Shown piece after piece: positions 14,278 through 22,296 of a stretch of 31,686 nt of DNA. The notes beneath the pieces were generated by a model. It made no database searches. It was not told where the DNA came from and saw only the letters and a list, made by a program, of their open reading frames with translations. The DNA comes from an uncultured Clostridia bacterium (GTDB lineage Bacteria; Bacillota; Clostridia; Christensenellales; QALW01), in NCBI GenBank assembly GCA_934434555.1, contig CAKRZX010000026.1:1-31686 (forward strand), in the 5' to 3' direction. The translations under genes were made by a program, and so were the position numbers. Position 1 is the stretch's first letter, and each line of letters begins with the position of its first letter.

Positions 14278-14305
14278 ACAATCGGAACGCGATTCGCATA
14301 GTATA
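14278..14305 (+). promoter_or_regulatory. Candidate mother-cell sporulation promoter of cotJABC
   Basis: AC (14278-14279), 17 bases, then CATAGTATA (14297-14305), which matches the sigma-K consensus AC-N16/17-CATANNNTA and partly the sigma-E -10. No sigma-A -35/-10 pair was seen here. B. subtilis cotJ is sigma-E dependent, so the exact sigma factor is open. Confidence 0.55.
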
Positions 14306-14352
14306 AAAGAGCAGATGATTTTCTGCAAAAATCAGAAAGGACTAATTTTTTT

Positions 14353-14526
14353 ATGCAGACATATTGCCTTGATCAAAGCAGAATGAATACGCTTAATTCG
14401 TTCCCGCTTGCTAATGCATATATACCCCGTCAGCAGTTTACCGCGCCCGTCAGCCCCGAAAAAGGACTTGCAATGGGCACTGTTTGGGAAGAACTTTACA
14501 GCCCGATAAAGGAGGAAAAGAAATGA
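14353..14526 (+). CDS. cotJA: Spore coat-associated protein CotJA
   Basis: 57 residues (MQTYCLDQSRMNTLNSFPLA at the start, then AYIPRQQF, EKGLAMGTVWEELYSPI). The AYIP-Q-F and G-A-GT-FPEL/W-L type motifs are those of CotJA. It is a minor inner spore coat component in Bacillus. GAAAGGA lies 12 bases upstream, and its stop overlaps the cotJB start. It is first of a cotJA-cotJB-cotJC operon. Confidence 0.9.
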   Translation: MQTYCLDQSRMNTLNSFPLANAYIPRQQFTAPVSPEKGLAMGTVWEELYSPIKEEKK

Positions 14527-14768
14527 CACAGCAGGAAATGATGAAAAAATTGCAGGAACTGAGTTTTATGCTTGTGGAACTCAACCTGTTCCTTGACACT
14601 CACCCCGATAACCGCGAGGCACGGGAACTTTATAACACATATTCGGGACAAATGGCGTCTTTACGGGAAGACTATTTTGCGGCATACGGACCTACAATGA
14701 ACTTCGGTATATGCCCCGCAGGCGACAGTTTTTCATGGATAAATTCGCCCTGGCCGTGGGAAAATTAG
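14523..14768 (+). CDS. cotJB: Spore coat protein CotJB
   Basis: 81 residues with the CotJB pattern LQELSFMLVELNLFLDTHPD near the N-terminus and a PWPWEN C-terminus. It is needed together with CotJC in the spore coat. The start at 14523 is fixed by AAAGGAGG just upstream and the ATGA overlap with cotJA. Confidence 0.93.
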   Translation: MTQQEMMKKLQELSFMLVELNLFLDTHPDNREARELYNTYSGQMASLREDYFAAYGPTMNFGICPAGDSFSWINSPWPWEN

Positions 14769-14780
14769 GAGGAAGATTTT

Positions 14781-15356
14781 ATGTGGATATATGAAAAGAA
14801 ATTGCAGTTTCCCGTAAACATACAGCGCGGCGACCTTGAAATGGCAAAGTATCTGTTTGCTCAGTACGGCGGACCCGACAGCGAACTTTCCGCATCGCAG
14901 ACGTATCTTGCCCAGCGCTATACAATGCCAACGCCCGAAACAAAGGCCCTTCTTAATGACATCGGCACCGAGGAACTTGCCCATTGGGAAATGCTCGGGG
15001 CGATGATTTATCAACTTACCAAAAACGCAACGCCGGAAGAAATGCGGGCGGCGGGTCTGGGCGAATACTACGCCACCCGCGGAAAAGGCGTTTTCCAGCA
15101 AAGCCCGTCGGGCGAAGCGTGGAATGCGGGATATATACAGGTGCTTGACGACCCCATTGCCAACCTTACAAACGATATGGCGGCTGAGCAGAAAGCCCGC
15201 GCCGCATACGAGCGGCTTATGTGCCTTACAAACGATTCAAGCGTAATCGAACCTCTTGCACTTTTGCGCGAACGCGAAATCGTACACTTCCAGCGGTTCG
15301 GCGAAGCCCTTATGAGTTTGCAAAGCGACTGTATGGCGTCTTACGCAAAAGGATAA
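14781..15356 (+). CDS. cotJC: Spore coat protein CotJC (manganese catalase family)
   Basis: 191 residues of the manganese catalase/ferritin-like fold: MWIYEKKLQFPVNIQR at the N-terminus, GGPDSELSASQTYLAQRYTM, GTEELAHWEM with metal-ligand Glu and His, DMAAEQKARAAYERL and REREIVHFQRFGE. CotJC is a coat protein with predicted catalase activity. AGGAGG precedes the start, 12 bases after cotJB. It is last in the operon and followed by a terminator. Confidence 0.95.
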   Translation: MWIYEKKLQFPVNIQRGDLEMAKYLFAQYGGPDSELSASQTYLAQRYTMPTPETKALLNDIGTEELAHWEMLGAMIYQLTKNATPEEMRAAGLGEYYATRGKGVFQQSPSGEAWNAGYIQVLDDPIANLTNDMAAEQKARAAYERLMCLTNDSSVIEPLALLREREIVHFQRFGEALMSLQSDCMASYAKG

Positions 15357-15362
15357 AAAATT

Positions 15363-15385
15363 TCCCCGCCTGTGCGGGGATTTTT
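15363..15385. terminator. Bidirectional terminator after cotJC
   Basis: TCCCCGC (15363-15369) and GCGGGGA (15374-15380) flanked by A6 and T5 tracts, between convergent cotJC and the permease gene, whose stop it touches. Confidence 0.9.
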
Positions 15386-16490
15386 ACATAATAATAAGCA
15401 TTAAGACCGTGAGAACAGCCAAAAACCCGAAACTGAAAACGGAGAACAGGGCAAGGTAACGCTTTATCTGCCCGGGAAAACGGCTTGTGTATTCTCTGAA
15501 AGTAATCAGGCTTGCAAGGGAAGAAATCAGCGTGCCCACACCGCCGATATTTACGCCCACAAGCAAATGCGGGTAATCGGAAGTGAACTGCGAAAGCAAT
15601 ATTGCCGACGGAACATTGCTTATCACCTGACAGGACAGTGCCGAAAAAAGCAACGTGTTCTTTTCAAGCAAAAAGGCAAAAAAGTTTTTTACCGCCCCGA
15701 TTCTTGCCATGTTTCCCGAAAAAATAAAGAAGAAAACGAAAGTAAGCAGCAGGGGATAATCTACTTTGCAAAGCGCTTTTCTGTCAAGAAAAAGCAGTAC
15801 GGCAGGAATTATTATCAAGCCGATATAATACGGTATTCCCCTGAAAACAATCGCTATTGAAAGGGCAAAAAGCAGCAGGTACGCCGAGGTTCGCAATTTC
15901 GGCAAAGTAAACGGCTCGTCTTTGATTTTTATTTCTTCCGGCTTTATAAAAACAAAACAGCAAAGAATAATGAGTGCAATCGAAATCAGGAAAGGCGGGA
16001 GCATAGTAAGCATAAACTCGCCGTCGGGAATGTTGAATTTTGTGTAAAGGTATAAATTTTGCGGATTCCCGAACGGAGTAAGCATTCCACCCAAATTTGC
16101 GGCAATGTTCTGCATAACAAAAGTGAATGCAAGGTAGCCCTCTTCGCCGGTTGAAGAAAGAATAATATACCCTAACGGCAGAAAAGTAAGCAATGCCATA
16201 TCATTGGCGATGAACATTGAACCGATAAAAGTTATGCATACAAGCGCAATGACGCTTGCACGTACGGTTTTGAAACGCCTGACTGTTGCGCGGGCAAGAA
16301 AATAGAAGAACCCGATATTTTTAAGCGCACAGACAACCGCAAGTACGCAAAAAAGACAGGAAAGCGTCTTAAAATCAAAATAGCCCGGATATTCTTTGTC
16401 CGGCGGAACAATAAAAGCCGTTACGGTGGCAGCCAAAAATGCAATCACCGTAACGGTGTTTTTCCTTATAAATGACAGGATTTTATTCAT
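15384..16490 (-). CDS. SLC13/ArsB-NhaD-type anion permease
   Basis: A 368-residue polytopic membrane protein (about ten hydrophobic helices) of the ion transporter superfamily. It has the two inverted half-repeat signatures LTPFGNPQNLYLY and SNVPSAILLS, and the TM segment IANDMALLTFLPLG. These motifs form the substrate hairpins of SLC13, ArsB and NhaD carriers. The substrate is unknown: a di/tricarboxylate, arsenite or cation antiport are possible. It is somewhat short for the family. Its start overlaps the upstream lipoprotein stop (ATGA), so the two are a pair. Confidence 0.85.
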   Translation of the reverse strand: MNKILSFIRKNTVTVIAFLAATVTAFIVPPDKEYPGYFDFKTLSCLFCVLAVVCALKNIGFFYFLARATVRRFKTVRASVIALVCITFIGSMFIANDMALLTFLPLGYIILSSTGEEGYLAFTFVMQNIAANLGGMLTPFGNPQNLYLYTKFNIPDGEFMLTMLPPFLISIALIILCCFVFIKPEEIKIKDEPFTLPKLRTSAYLLLFALSIAIVFRGIPYYIGLIIIPAVLLFLDRKALCKVDYPLLLTFVFFFIFSGNMARIGAVKNFFAFLLEKNTLLFSALSCQVISNVPSAILLSQFTSDYPHLLVGVNIGGVGTLISSLASLITFREYTSRFPGQIKRYLALFSVFSFGFLAVLTVLMLIIM

Positions 16491-17275
16491 TTTATCACAC
16501 TTTTAATGAGCATAACCGAAGTTCCGCTTTCAATTTTTACGGGGATTCCGTTTTCGGCATTAACCCAAATATACGCTTTTGACGAAGTAAATACCGTGTT
16601 GGGGCGAAGGATAATTTTTTTGCAAAGCACGTTTTCGCCGCTTGCGGTCTGAATTTCTTCCGTCCCCTCAAACTCAAAAAGCACAGTCTGCAAACGGTCG
16701 CGGTTTCCCGAGGAAATAAGCGTTGTTCCGCTTTCGGGGAACGCGGCAATAATAAAGGGGAGAGCGTCTTTGTCAAAGTATTGCTCCGCAAGTTTTACCG
16801 AATAAATCTTTTCGTCAAATCCGTTATCGCCGGATTCGGAATACTTACGGGTTTTTATTATTCCGCTTTTAAGCGCTCGGTCGTGTTCAAACGTAAATGA
16901 CATATACTGATTTTCTTTTGCCGAATTTACAAATTCCTGAAAAGAATAAATGGGAACGCACAGGTTTTCGTTATAGCCGAGCCGCTGCTCTGTTTTTATG
17001 CTCTGCGTGCCTGCCTTTACCTGTTCGCCCGTGGTTTGGTCTTTTTCCTCATAGGGCATTTCGGCAAGTGACGAAATAAGCAATTCGCCGTTTTCAACTG
17101 ACACGGTGTATTCGTTTTCGTAATTAAAACTTTCAGTGGATACCGCGTAAACAGCCGTATAGTTTACGGGAATGCTTTCTTTTTTTAAGTCAACGGAATC
17201 AACACTGCCGGTACAGGCGCAAAAGGACAGCGTACAAACCGCAATTAAAATTGTACAAACAAATCTTTTAAGCAT
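16487..17275 (-). CDS. Probable lipoprotein of unknown function
   Basis: 262 residues. A signal peptide (MLKRFVCTILIAVCTLSFCA) ends at Cys21, a plausible but imperfect lipobox (FCAC). The mature part is mostly predicted beta strand (FTFEHDR, TVLFEFEG, KKIILRPN, AYIWVNAENGIPVKIE). The AYIWVNAENGIPVKI end recalls outer-surface DUF domains with LolA-like strands, but I do not assign a family. It overlaps the permease gene by 4 bases. A TATAAT at 17307-17312 on this strand may be its -10; no good -35 was found. Confidence 0.75.
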   Translation of the reverse strand: MLKRFVCTILIAVCTLSFCACTGSVDSVDLKKESIPVNYTAVYAVSTESFNYENEYTVSVENGELLISSLAEMPYEEKDQTTGEQVKAGTQSIKTEQRLGYNENLCVPIYSFQEFVNSAKENQYMSFTFEHDRALKSGIIKTRKYSESGDNGFDEKIYSVKLAEQYFDKDALPFIIAAFPESGTTLISSGNRDRLQTVLFEFEGTEEIQTASGENVLCKKIILRPNTVFTSSKAYIWVNAENGIPVKIESGTSVMLIKSVIK

Positions 17276-17350
17276 ACAAAATAACCTTTCAGCTGAGGAT
17301 AGTTATATTATAATGCTTTTATCAAAAAAAGAAAAGAGAAATTTTTTCAT

Positions 17351-17379
17351 TTGCCAAACGGAATAAAACACTGTATAAT
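17351..17379 (+). promoter_or_regulatory. Sigma-A promoter of the YjjG-SfsA operon
   Basis: TTGCCA (17351-17356), a 17-base spacer and TATAAT (17374-17379), 20 bases before the start codon with GAGGTGG in between. Confidence 0.75.
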
Positions 17380-17398
17380 CTATTTTTGAGGTGGAAGA

Positions 17399-18085
17399 AT
17401 GATTAAATTTGTATTTATTGACCTTGATAATACAGTTCTTGATTTTAATAAAAGCGAGAATGCGGCACTCAAACAAGCACTTTCACAAATGGGCATACGT
17501 GCAGACGATAGTGTTGCTCTTGCTTACAGCCAGATAAACGACAGCCTGTGGAAAATGCTTGAAAAGGGCAAAATAACGAGAAGCGAACTGTGCGTAAGAC
17601 GCTTTGCAATGCTCTTTGCACGCCTTGGTGTAAATGCTGACCCGGTTGAAGGCAACAGAAGATATACTGAATTATTGGCACAGCAGGTATTTTTTATTGA
17701 CGGCGCGGAAGAATTGCTGAAAAATCTTTCGCAAAAATACCGGCTCTTTATAGCCTCAAACGGAAATGCCCCCGTTCAGCACGGGCGCATAGACCGTTCC
17801 GGCATAGCAAAGTATTTTGAAAATATATTTATCTCACAGGAAGTGGGCGCAAATAAGCCAAGCCGCGAATTTTTTGACCTGTGCTTTGAGAAAATCGAGG
17901 GGTTTGACAAAAATCAGGCAATCATTTTTGGAGACAGTCTTACTTCCGACATTGCCGGCGGAAAAAATGCGGGCATACTCACTTGCTGGTATAATCCCGA
18001 AAAAGCCGCTGTCGGCGATATCAAGCCCGATTTTACGGTAAATTCGTTAAACGGATTCATAAAGGTGCTTGATGAAATACAGTAA
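17399..18085 (+). CDS. HAD-family hydrolase, YjjG-like nucleotidase
   Basis: A 228-residue haloacid dehalogenase phosphatase. Motif I is FIDLDNTVLDF with the nucleophile Asp, motif II is IASNGNAP, the Lys is in GANKPSREFF, and motif IV is IFGDSLTSDIAGGKNAG. The cap insertion between I and II and the QHGRIDRSGI segment fit YjjG-type noncanonical pyrimidine nucleotidases, which remove damaged or unusual dNMPs/UMP. It opens an operon whose four genes overlap each other by 1 to 16 bases. Confidence 0.88.
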   Translation: MIKFVFIDLDNTVLDFNKSENAALKQALSQMGIRADDSVALAYSQINDSLWKMLEKGKITRSELCVRRFAMLFARLGVNADPVEGNRRYTELLAQQVFFIDGAEELLKNLSQKYRLFIASNGNAPVQHGRIDRSGIAKYFENIFISQEVGANKPSREFFDLCFEKIEGFDKNQAIIFGDSLTSDIAGGKNAGILTCWYNPEKAAVGDIKPDFTVNSLNGFIKVLDEIQ

Positions 18086-18737
18086 CGTATTTGCGGCGGA
18101 ATTTGTTTCGCGCCCAAACAGATTTATTGCCAATGTGATGTTTGGCACAAATACCGTTGTCCACGTAAAGAATACGGGCAGATGTAAAGAACTGCTTGTC
18201 CCCGGAACGGAAGTTTATATTCAAAAAGCGGATAATGAAAAGCGGAAAACCGAGTATGACCTGATTGCGGTAAAAAAAGGAAACAGAATTTTTAATATCG
18301 ATTCATCTGCACCCAATACGGTTGCATATGAGTTTTTGCTGGATAAATTTGATCGGCTTACAAGGGAAGTCAGGTATAAAAACTCCCGTTTTGACCTTCT
18401 GGGAGAAAAAGACGGACAGAAAACGTTTATCGAGTTCAAGGGCGTTACGCTTGAAAAAAACAATATTGCGCTTTTTCCCGACGCACCAACCGAAAGGGGA
18501 ACAAAGCACCTTTACGAACTTATCGACGCGAAAAATCACGGATACGGGGCGTGCCTGTTGCTTATTGTACAGTTTGAAGGGGCAAAAGCCTTTAAGCCTA
18601 ACGGCATAACCGACCCGAAATTTGAAAAAGCGATAAAACTTGCCAAAGAGGCGGGCGTGGATATTGCCGCATACGGGTGCCGCGTAACGGCTGATACTAT
18701 TGAAACGGACGGTGAAAAGATATGTTTGGATTTGTAA
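18072..18737 (+). CDS. sfsA: DNA/RNA nuclease SfsA
   Basis: 221 residues of the SfsA family (sugar fermentation stimulation protein): N-terminal OB-like part with NTGRCKELLVPG and a C-terminal PD-(D/E)XK-like nuclease core with RFDLL, FIEFKGVTLE and FPDAPTERGTKHL. E. coli SfsA was named for sugar effects, and homologues have nuclease activity. The ATG at 18072 with AAGGTG 5 bases upstream overlaps the HAD gene by 14 bases. Confidence 0.93.
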   Translation: MKYSNVFAAEFVSRPNRFIANVMFGTNTVVHVKNTGRCKELLVPGTEVYIQKADNEKRKTEYDLIAVKKGNRIFNIDSSAPNTVAYEFLLDKFDRLTREVRYKNSRFDLLGEKDGQKTFIEFKGVTLEKNNIALFPDAPTERGTKHLYELIDAKNHGYGACLLLIVQFEGAKAFKPNGITDPKFEKAIKLAKEAGVDIAAYGCRVTADTIETDGEKICLDL

Positions 18738-19513
18738 ATGCGGATATAAACGCACTGACAAAAGAGGACAGGGAGATCTACCGTGATTATTACTGCGGTC
18801 TGTGTGAGGCACTGGGTAAAAAATACGGATTTCTTTCAAGGCTTACTCTTAATTTTGACATAACGTTTTTAATCGTTTTTCTTACGGCGTATTTTAATAA
18901 AGAGGATTCGTATTATCTTAAACGCTGCCCGATTCACCCGGCAAAAAAGCACGGAGTAAGGCAGAACGAATTCACTTTTTACGGAGCGGAAATGAATATT
19001 CTGCTTACTTACTATAAACTCTCCGATGACTGGCACGACGAAAAAAGCCAAAGGGCAAAACTTAATATGCGCTTTTTGGAAAAGCACGTGAAAAAGATAA
19101 AATCAAAGTATAAATCAAAGGCGGAAAAGATAGAAAACGCACTTAAAGATATCGAAACGGCAGAAAAAAACGGGGAACATAACCCCGATATTCCCGCGTC
19201 GTTTTTCGGAATTATTATGGGGGAAATATTCGATTTTTATTCCGACGGCGGAGAACTTTACGATTTCGGATTTAATTTGGGGAAAGTAATATACATTATG
19301 GACGCCTGTGTTGACCTTAAAGATGACATAAAAAAGTGCAGATACAACCCTATGGTGGAAATATCTTCGGCAGATTTTCAGCAAATTTTAACAGTACTTT
19401 TATGCGATTGTACGGATATATATGATAAAATGGACATAGTAAAGAATAAGAATATAATTGACAATGTTCTGTTTTCTGGTATCTGGACAAGATACAGGAG
19501 GAATTTTTCGTGA
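18722..19513 (+). CDS. DUF5685-family protein
   Basis: A 263-residue, mostly helical protein of the uncharacterised DUF5685 family. It has MFGFVNADINALTKEDREIY, YYCGLCEALGKKYGF, KRCPIHPAKKHGV and a C-terminal IYIMDACVDLKDDIKKCRYNP. The conserved Cys-x-x-Cys, Cys-x-x-His and Asp clusters suggest metal binding. The helical fold with a D-x-x-x-D-x-x-DD motif faintly recalls isoprenoid synthase-like proteins, which I do not claim. The start overlaps sfsA by 16 bases and its stop overlaps the J-domain gene, its usual neighbour. Confidence 0.8.
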   Translation: MFGFVNADINALTKEDREIYRDYYCGLCEALGKKYGFLSRLTLNFDITFLIVFLTAYFNKEDSYYLKRCPIHPAKKHGVRQNEFTFYGAEMNILLTYYKLSDDWHDEKSQRAKLNMRFLEKHVKKIKSKYKSKAEKIENALKDIETAEKNGEHNPDIPASFFGIIMGEIFDFYSDGGELYDFGFNLGKVIYIMDACVDLKDDIKKCRYNPMVEISSADFQQILTVLLCDCTDIYDKMDIVKNKNIIDNVLFSGIWTRYRRNFS

Positions 19514-20154
19514 TGAATCCGTACAGCGTGCTCGGCGTTCCGCCCGACGCAACACAGGAGGAAATATCAAAGGCGTACAAGCGCCTTGCAAAAAAATATC
19601 ACCCCGACCTGCACCCGGGGGACAAGGATGCCGCCGAAAAAATGAGCCGGATAAACGAGGCTTACAATATGCTGCGCTCGGGTAAAACCGGAACGGACAG
19701 CGGCTATCAAAACACGTACCGCAGTTATCGGAACACGTACAGCGACTATCGGGGCGGTTCGTATCGGGAGCAGTATGAGGGATTCTATTCTTCGGGAAAT
19801 CCCGTGTATGAGAACGCCCGCGCGGCAATCCGCAACAGGCAGAACTTTGAGGCGCTGCGCATTTTGCAGGCTATGACTTACAGGGACGCGGAATGGTATT
19901 ATCTTTCGGCTGTGGCAAACTACAATTTGGGAAATAAGGCTGCGGCGACGGAATATGCTTCCGTTGCGGTAAAATGCGACCCGTCAAACACGGCTTACCG
20001 CGATTTTTTGAACAGAATTTCATCAACCGAGAACTACACCCGCCGAAGCAGCACATACACACCATCTGCGGGGCAGATATGTTATCGCGGCGCACTGTTT
20101 GCCCTTTGTCTGCTTTGCACCGGCGGCAGATGTGTGCCGTGCTTTTGGTGCTGA
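19513..20154 (+). CDS. J-domain protein with TPR-like region and Cys-rich tail
   Basis: 213 residues. Residues 1-65 are a J domain (NPYSVLGVPPDATQEEISKA and KKYHPDLHPGD). A Tyr/Arg/Ser/Gly-rich linker (TYRSYRNTYSDYRGGSYREQ) follows. Residues about 95-165 look like one to two tetratricopeptide-like helix pairs (AEWYYLSAVANYNLGNKAAA). The last 30 residues are hydrophobic and Cys-rich, ending GRCVPCFWC, perhaps membrane-associated. A GTG at 19510 is an alternative start, better spaced from AGGAGG. It is a probable co-chaperone acting with DUF5685; the role is unknown. Confidence 0.85.
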   Translation: MNPYSVLGVPPDATQEEISKAYKRLAKKYHPDLHPGDKDAAEKMSRINEAYNMLRSGKTGTDSGYQNTYRSYRNTYSDYRGGSYREQYEGFYSSGNPVYENARAAIRNRQNFEALRILQAMTYRDAEWYYLSAVANYNLGNKAAATEYASVAVKCDPSNTAYRDFLNRISSTENYTRRSSTYTPSAGQICYRGALFALCLLCTGGRCVPCFWC

Positions 20155-20159
20155 TATTT

Positions 20160-20194
20160 TACGGTGTTTTGCGTTTGGTGAAACACCGTTTTTC
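20160..20194 (+). terminator. Terminator after the J-domain/TPR gene
   Basis: The inverted pair AACGGTGTTT-type left arm (about 20160-20170) and AAACACCGTT (20181-20190), then a T-run, between convergent genes. Confidence 0.8.
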
Positions 20195-20237
20195 TTTACA
20201 TCAGACAGCCTGTGAATGACAACTTTTTTGCGAAAAA

Positions 20238-22025
20238 CTATATCCCAAACTCTTCATCAAATAATATTGCGTGGTACAATGCCCAATCCTGGTCGTTTGC
20301 CCAGGGGTCAATAAACTGACCCTTTTTGCCGTTTACGGAATAGGGGGTAACTATTGCACAGGTTGCCGAACCGTCATGGAAAAAGCACCCTAAACAACTT
20401 CTTATTCCGGCGCGGGCAATGCGCAAAAACTTGTCCTTCTCAACACTTTCATACTTGCTCATTCGTGCATAAAACAGTGAACCCGCGCTTGACCAGTAGT
20501 GGGGATAGGTGTCGCCGTAAAGTTCGCGCTTGCCGAACCAGAAATCGTCCCAATGGTGAATCGACACGCCGTGCATACGCGCGTCGGGCTGAAAGAACAG
20601 GAATATTTTGTGTATTTCAAGATGTTCTCTTGCGGCGGCAAGGTACTTTTCTTCGCCTGTCAATTCGTACATCTGCGCACAGATATCGCCGGCGGGCGTG
20701 ACAATGTTATCCTCAAAACTTACCTCATACGGCGGATATGCGGTGCCGTTTTTCAGGATAAAATCGGCATTTTTCTTAAAATGGTTAAACAGCCGTTCTT
20801 TTGCGCAAAGCATATTTTCTTTTTCAAGGCATTTTATGCTGTCGCACATTTCAATGTTCAGCGGATAAAAATTTTCGCCGCCGTGGGAATATAAATCGTA
20901 AAACGCACCGCACATATATTCAAGATAGGTTTTGTCTTTCGTAAGTTTGTACATTTCCCTGAAAAGCGTTGCATACCAGGCGTTATTGTAGATTCGCCGC
21001 CGTGAATTGTCGCGGGGAAACATATTGAAAACTTCACCTGTTTCAGGGTTAAAATATGCGCGCAGAATAAAGTCGATATTCATTTTAAGGCTTGAAAAAA
21101 GTTCCGAATCAAAATGCTTTTGCAGATATTTTGCCATTAAAACGCTCATACCCGCTCTTTCACGCCCCGCGTTGCGGTTCGGCCGCGGCATTTCTTCAAA
21201 AATGCGCTGACCCGTTTCGTTGTCAAATACAGTATACGCGCCTTTTAATTTACCCTCTGTTTCCTGCTGGTGCGCTTTTATAAACTCACAGCGCTTTTTT
21301 ACCAAAAGGTCAAATTCGGGCAGAACTTGGTATGCATATAACGCGCCGTTTTCGTTTTCTTTGAAATATCCCAACGAATTTTGCAGTTCCCGTTTTTCAT
21401 TTTTGATTAAAATCTCGGGCTTTTCGTTTTCAAAAAAGGTGAAAAAGGGCGAATGTATCGGAACGTAGTTTTCGTATTCTTCAAGAATCGAAAAGAAATC
21501 ATCGTAACTGTGCTCAAAAATTTCCCACGAAATCACGGCTTCCGCACCCGGAATAAGGATAAAAGGTGCAGAGAGAAGCATAATATCGCCGCGGTCGTCG
21601 GAAGTTTCTCTGCGCTCGCACAGGTATGAAGATATGTTTCCCGACGTTAAAACAAGCCCCAGGTGCGGTGCTTTTCCGCTCATTGCAAGGCAGTTTACAA
21701 AAGATGAAGTTCCACCGCACCATATGTGCGCGTGACAGTTGTATTTTTCGCAAATGCCGCTTGACGCGTAACTGTCGTTAAAGGGCGTCCATATGCCCAA
21801 ATCGCCCTCGTTTATCCCAATTAAAGAATCGGTCGTGTTTGTAAAAACGTATTCTTCCCGCAGTCTGCCGCGGGGTGTGAAAAAACGCTGACAGGTACAG
21901 GAAACACCCTCGGGTGTTTTTGTTTCGCCCCAGGCGTGAAATTCGCCGTCAATCCACCTGACGGTACTGCCGTCAATGATAATTTCATCAAGATTTTTAT
22001 TCCTTTTTTCGGTAAAATGAATCAT
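20238..22025 (-). CDS. Six-hairpin (alpha/alpha-barrel) glycosidase-like protein of unassigned family
   Basis: 595 residues without a signal peptide. The N-terminal 220 residues look like beta-sandwich (FFTPRGRLREEYVFTNTTD), and the rest like an alpha/alpha-barrel with repeated aromatic helices (YNNAWYATLFREMYKLTKDK, KYLAAAREHLEIHKIFLFF) and polar clusters such as SIHHWDDFWFGKRELYGDTY and DPWANDQDWALYHAILF. This is the architecture of six-hairpin glycosidases, but I cannot name a GH family or point to certain catalytic acids. A cytoplasmic site suggests action on imported oligosaccharides. It has its own promoter, divergent from asnA, and a GGAG site before the start. Confidence 0.65.
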   Translation of the reverse strand: MIHFTEKRNKNLDEIIIDGSTVRWIDGEFHAWGETKTPEGVSCTCQRFFTPRGRLREEYVFTNTTDSLIGINEGDLGIWTPFNDSYASSGICEKYNCHAHIWCGGTSSFVNCLAMSGKAPHLGLVLTSGNISSYLCERRETSDDRGDIMLLSAPFILIPGAEAVISWEIFEHSYDDFFSILEEYENYVPIHSPFFTFFENEKPEILIKNEKRELQNSLGYFKENENGALYAYQVLPEFDLLVKKRCEFIKAHQQETEGKLKGAYTVFDNETGQRIFEEMPRPNRNAGRERAGMSVLMAKYLQKHFDSELFSSLKMNIDFILRAYFNPETGEVFNMFPRDNSRRRIYNNAWYATLFREMYKLTKDKTYLEYMCGAFYDLYSHGGENFYPLNIEMCDSIKCLEKENMLCAKERLFNHFKKNADFILKNGTAYPPYEVSFEDNIVTPAGDICAQMYELTGEEKYLAAAREHLEIHKIFLFFQPDARMHGVSIHHWDDFWFGKRELYGDTYPHYWSSAGSLFYARMSKYESVEKDKFLRIARAGIRSCLGCFFHDGSATCAIVTPYSVNGKKGQFIDPWANDQDWALYHAILFDEEFGI

Positions 22026-22052
22026 TTGTTTCTCCGTAAAGTTGATAAGTTA

Positions 22053-22081
22053 ATGATACAACGGGTAAAAGGAAAAGTCAA
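22053..22081 (-). promoter_or_regulatory. Sigma-A promoter of the glycosidase-like gene
   Basis: On the minus strand TTGACT (22076-22081) and TATCAT (22053-22058) with a 17-base spacer, 27 bases from the start codon. Confidence 0.7.
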
Positions 22082-22128
22082 TATCAAAAAAATACAAAGA
22101 AAAATCAAATAATACAAATGCGTGGGGC

Positions 22129-22157
22129 TTGACGCATTGATTCTGTTGCGGTATAAT
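22129..22157 (+). promoter_or_regulatory. Sigma-A promoter of the asnA operon
   Basis: TTGACG (22129-22134), a 17-base spacer and a perfect TATAAT (22152-22157), followed by an unusually long structured leader of about 130 bases. Confidence 0.8.
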
Positions 22158-22163
22158 GTATGC

Positions 22164-22296
22164 AGACAAAATGCTCACGCATTTTTAAGCCTTGCGGCTT
22201 ATTGCGCCGTGCCGTCGCGTCTGCCGGTGAAATACCATTGCGGGCAGATTTTATGCTGAAATAAAAGAATTCCATATGGATTTTATGAGGTACCAA
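22164..22296 (+). ncRNA. Candidate structured leader RNA of asnA
   Basis: The predicted leader folds into successive hairpins: AAAATGC/GCATTTT (about 22168-22185), AAGCC/GGCTT (about 22187-22200), and TCTGCC/GGCAGA (22220-22225 and 22243-22248) enclosing GGT/ACC. The GTCTGC at 22219-22224 could instead pair with GCAGAC at 22162-22167. TCCATATGGA (22271-22280) sits just before the GAGG ribosome site. It lacks the T-box AGGGTGG element, and I match it to no known riboswitch. Function is inferred only from length and pairing. Confidence 0.4.

Noticed and set aside
22164..22296. T-box leader before asnA
   Set aside because: No AGGGTGG-type antiterminator bulge and no stem with a specifier loop were found.
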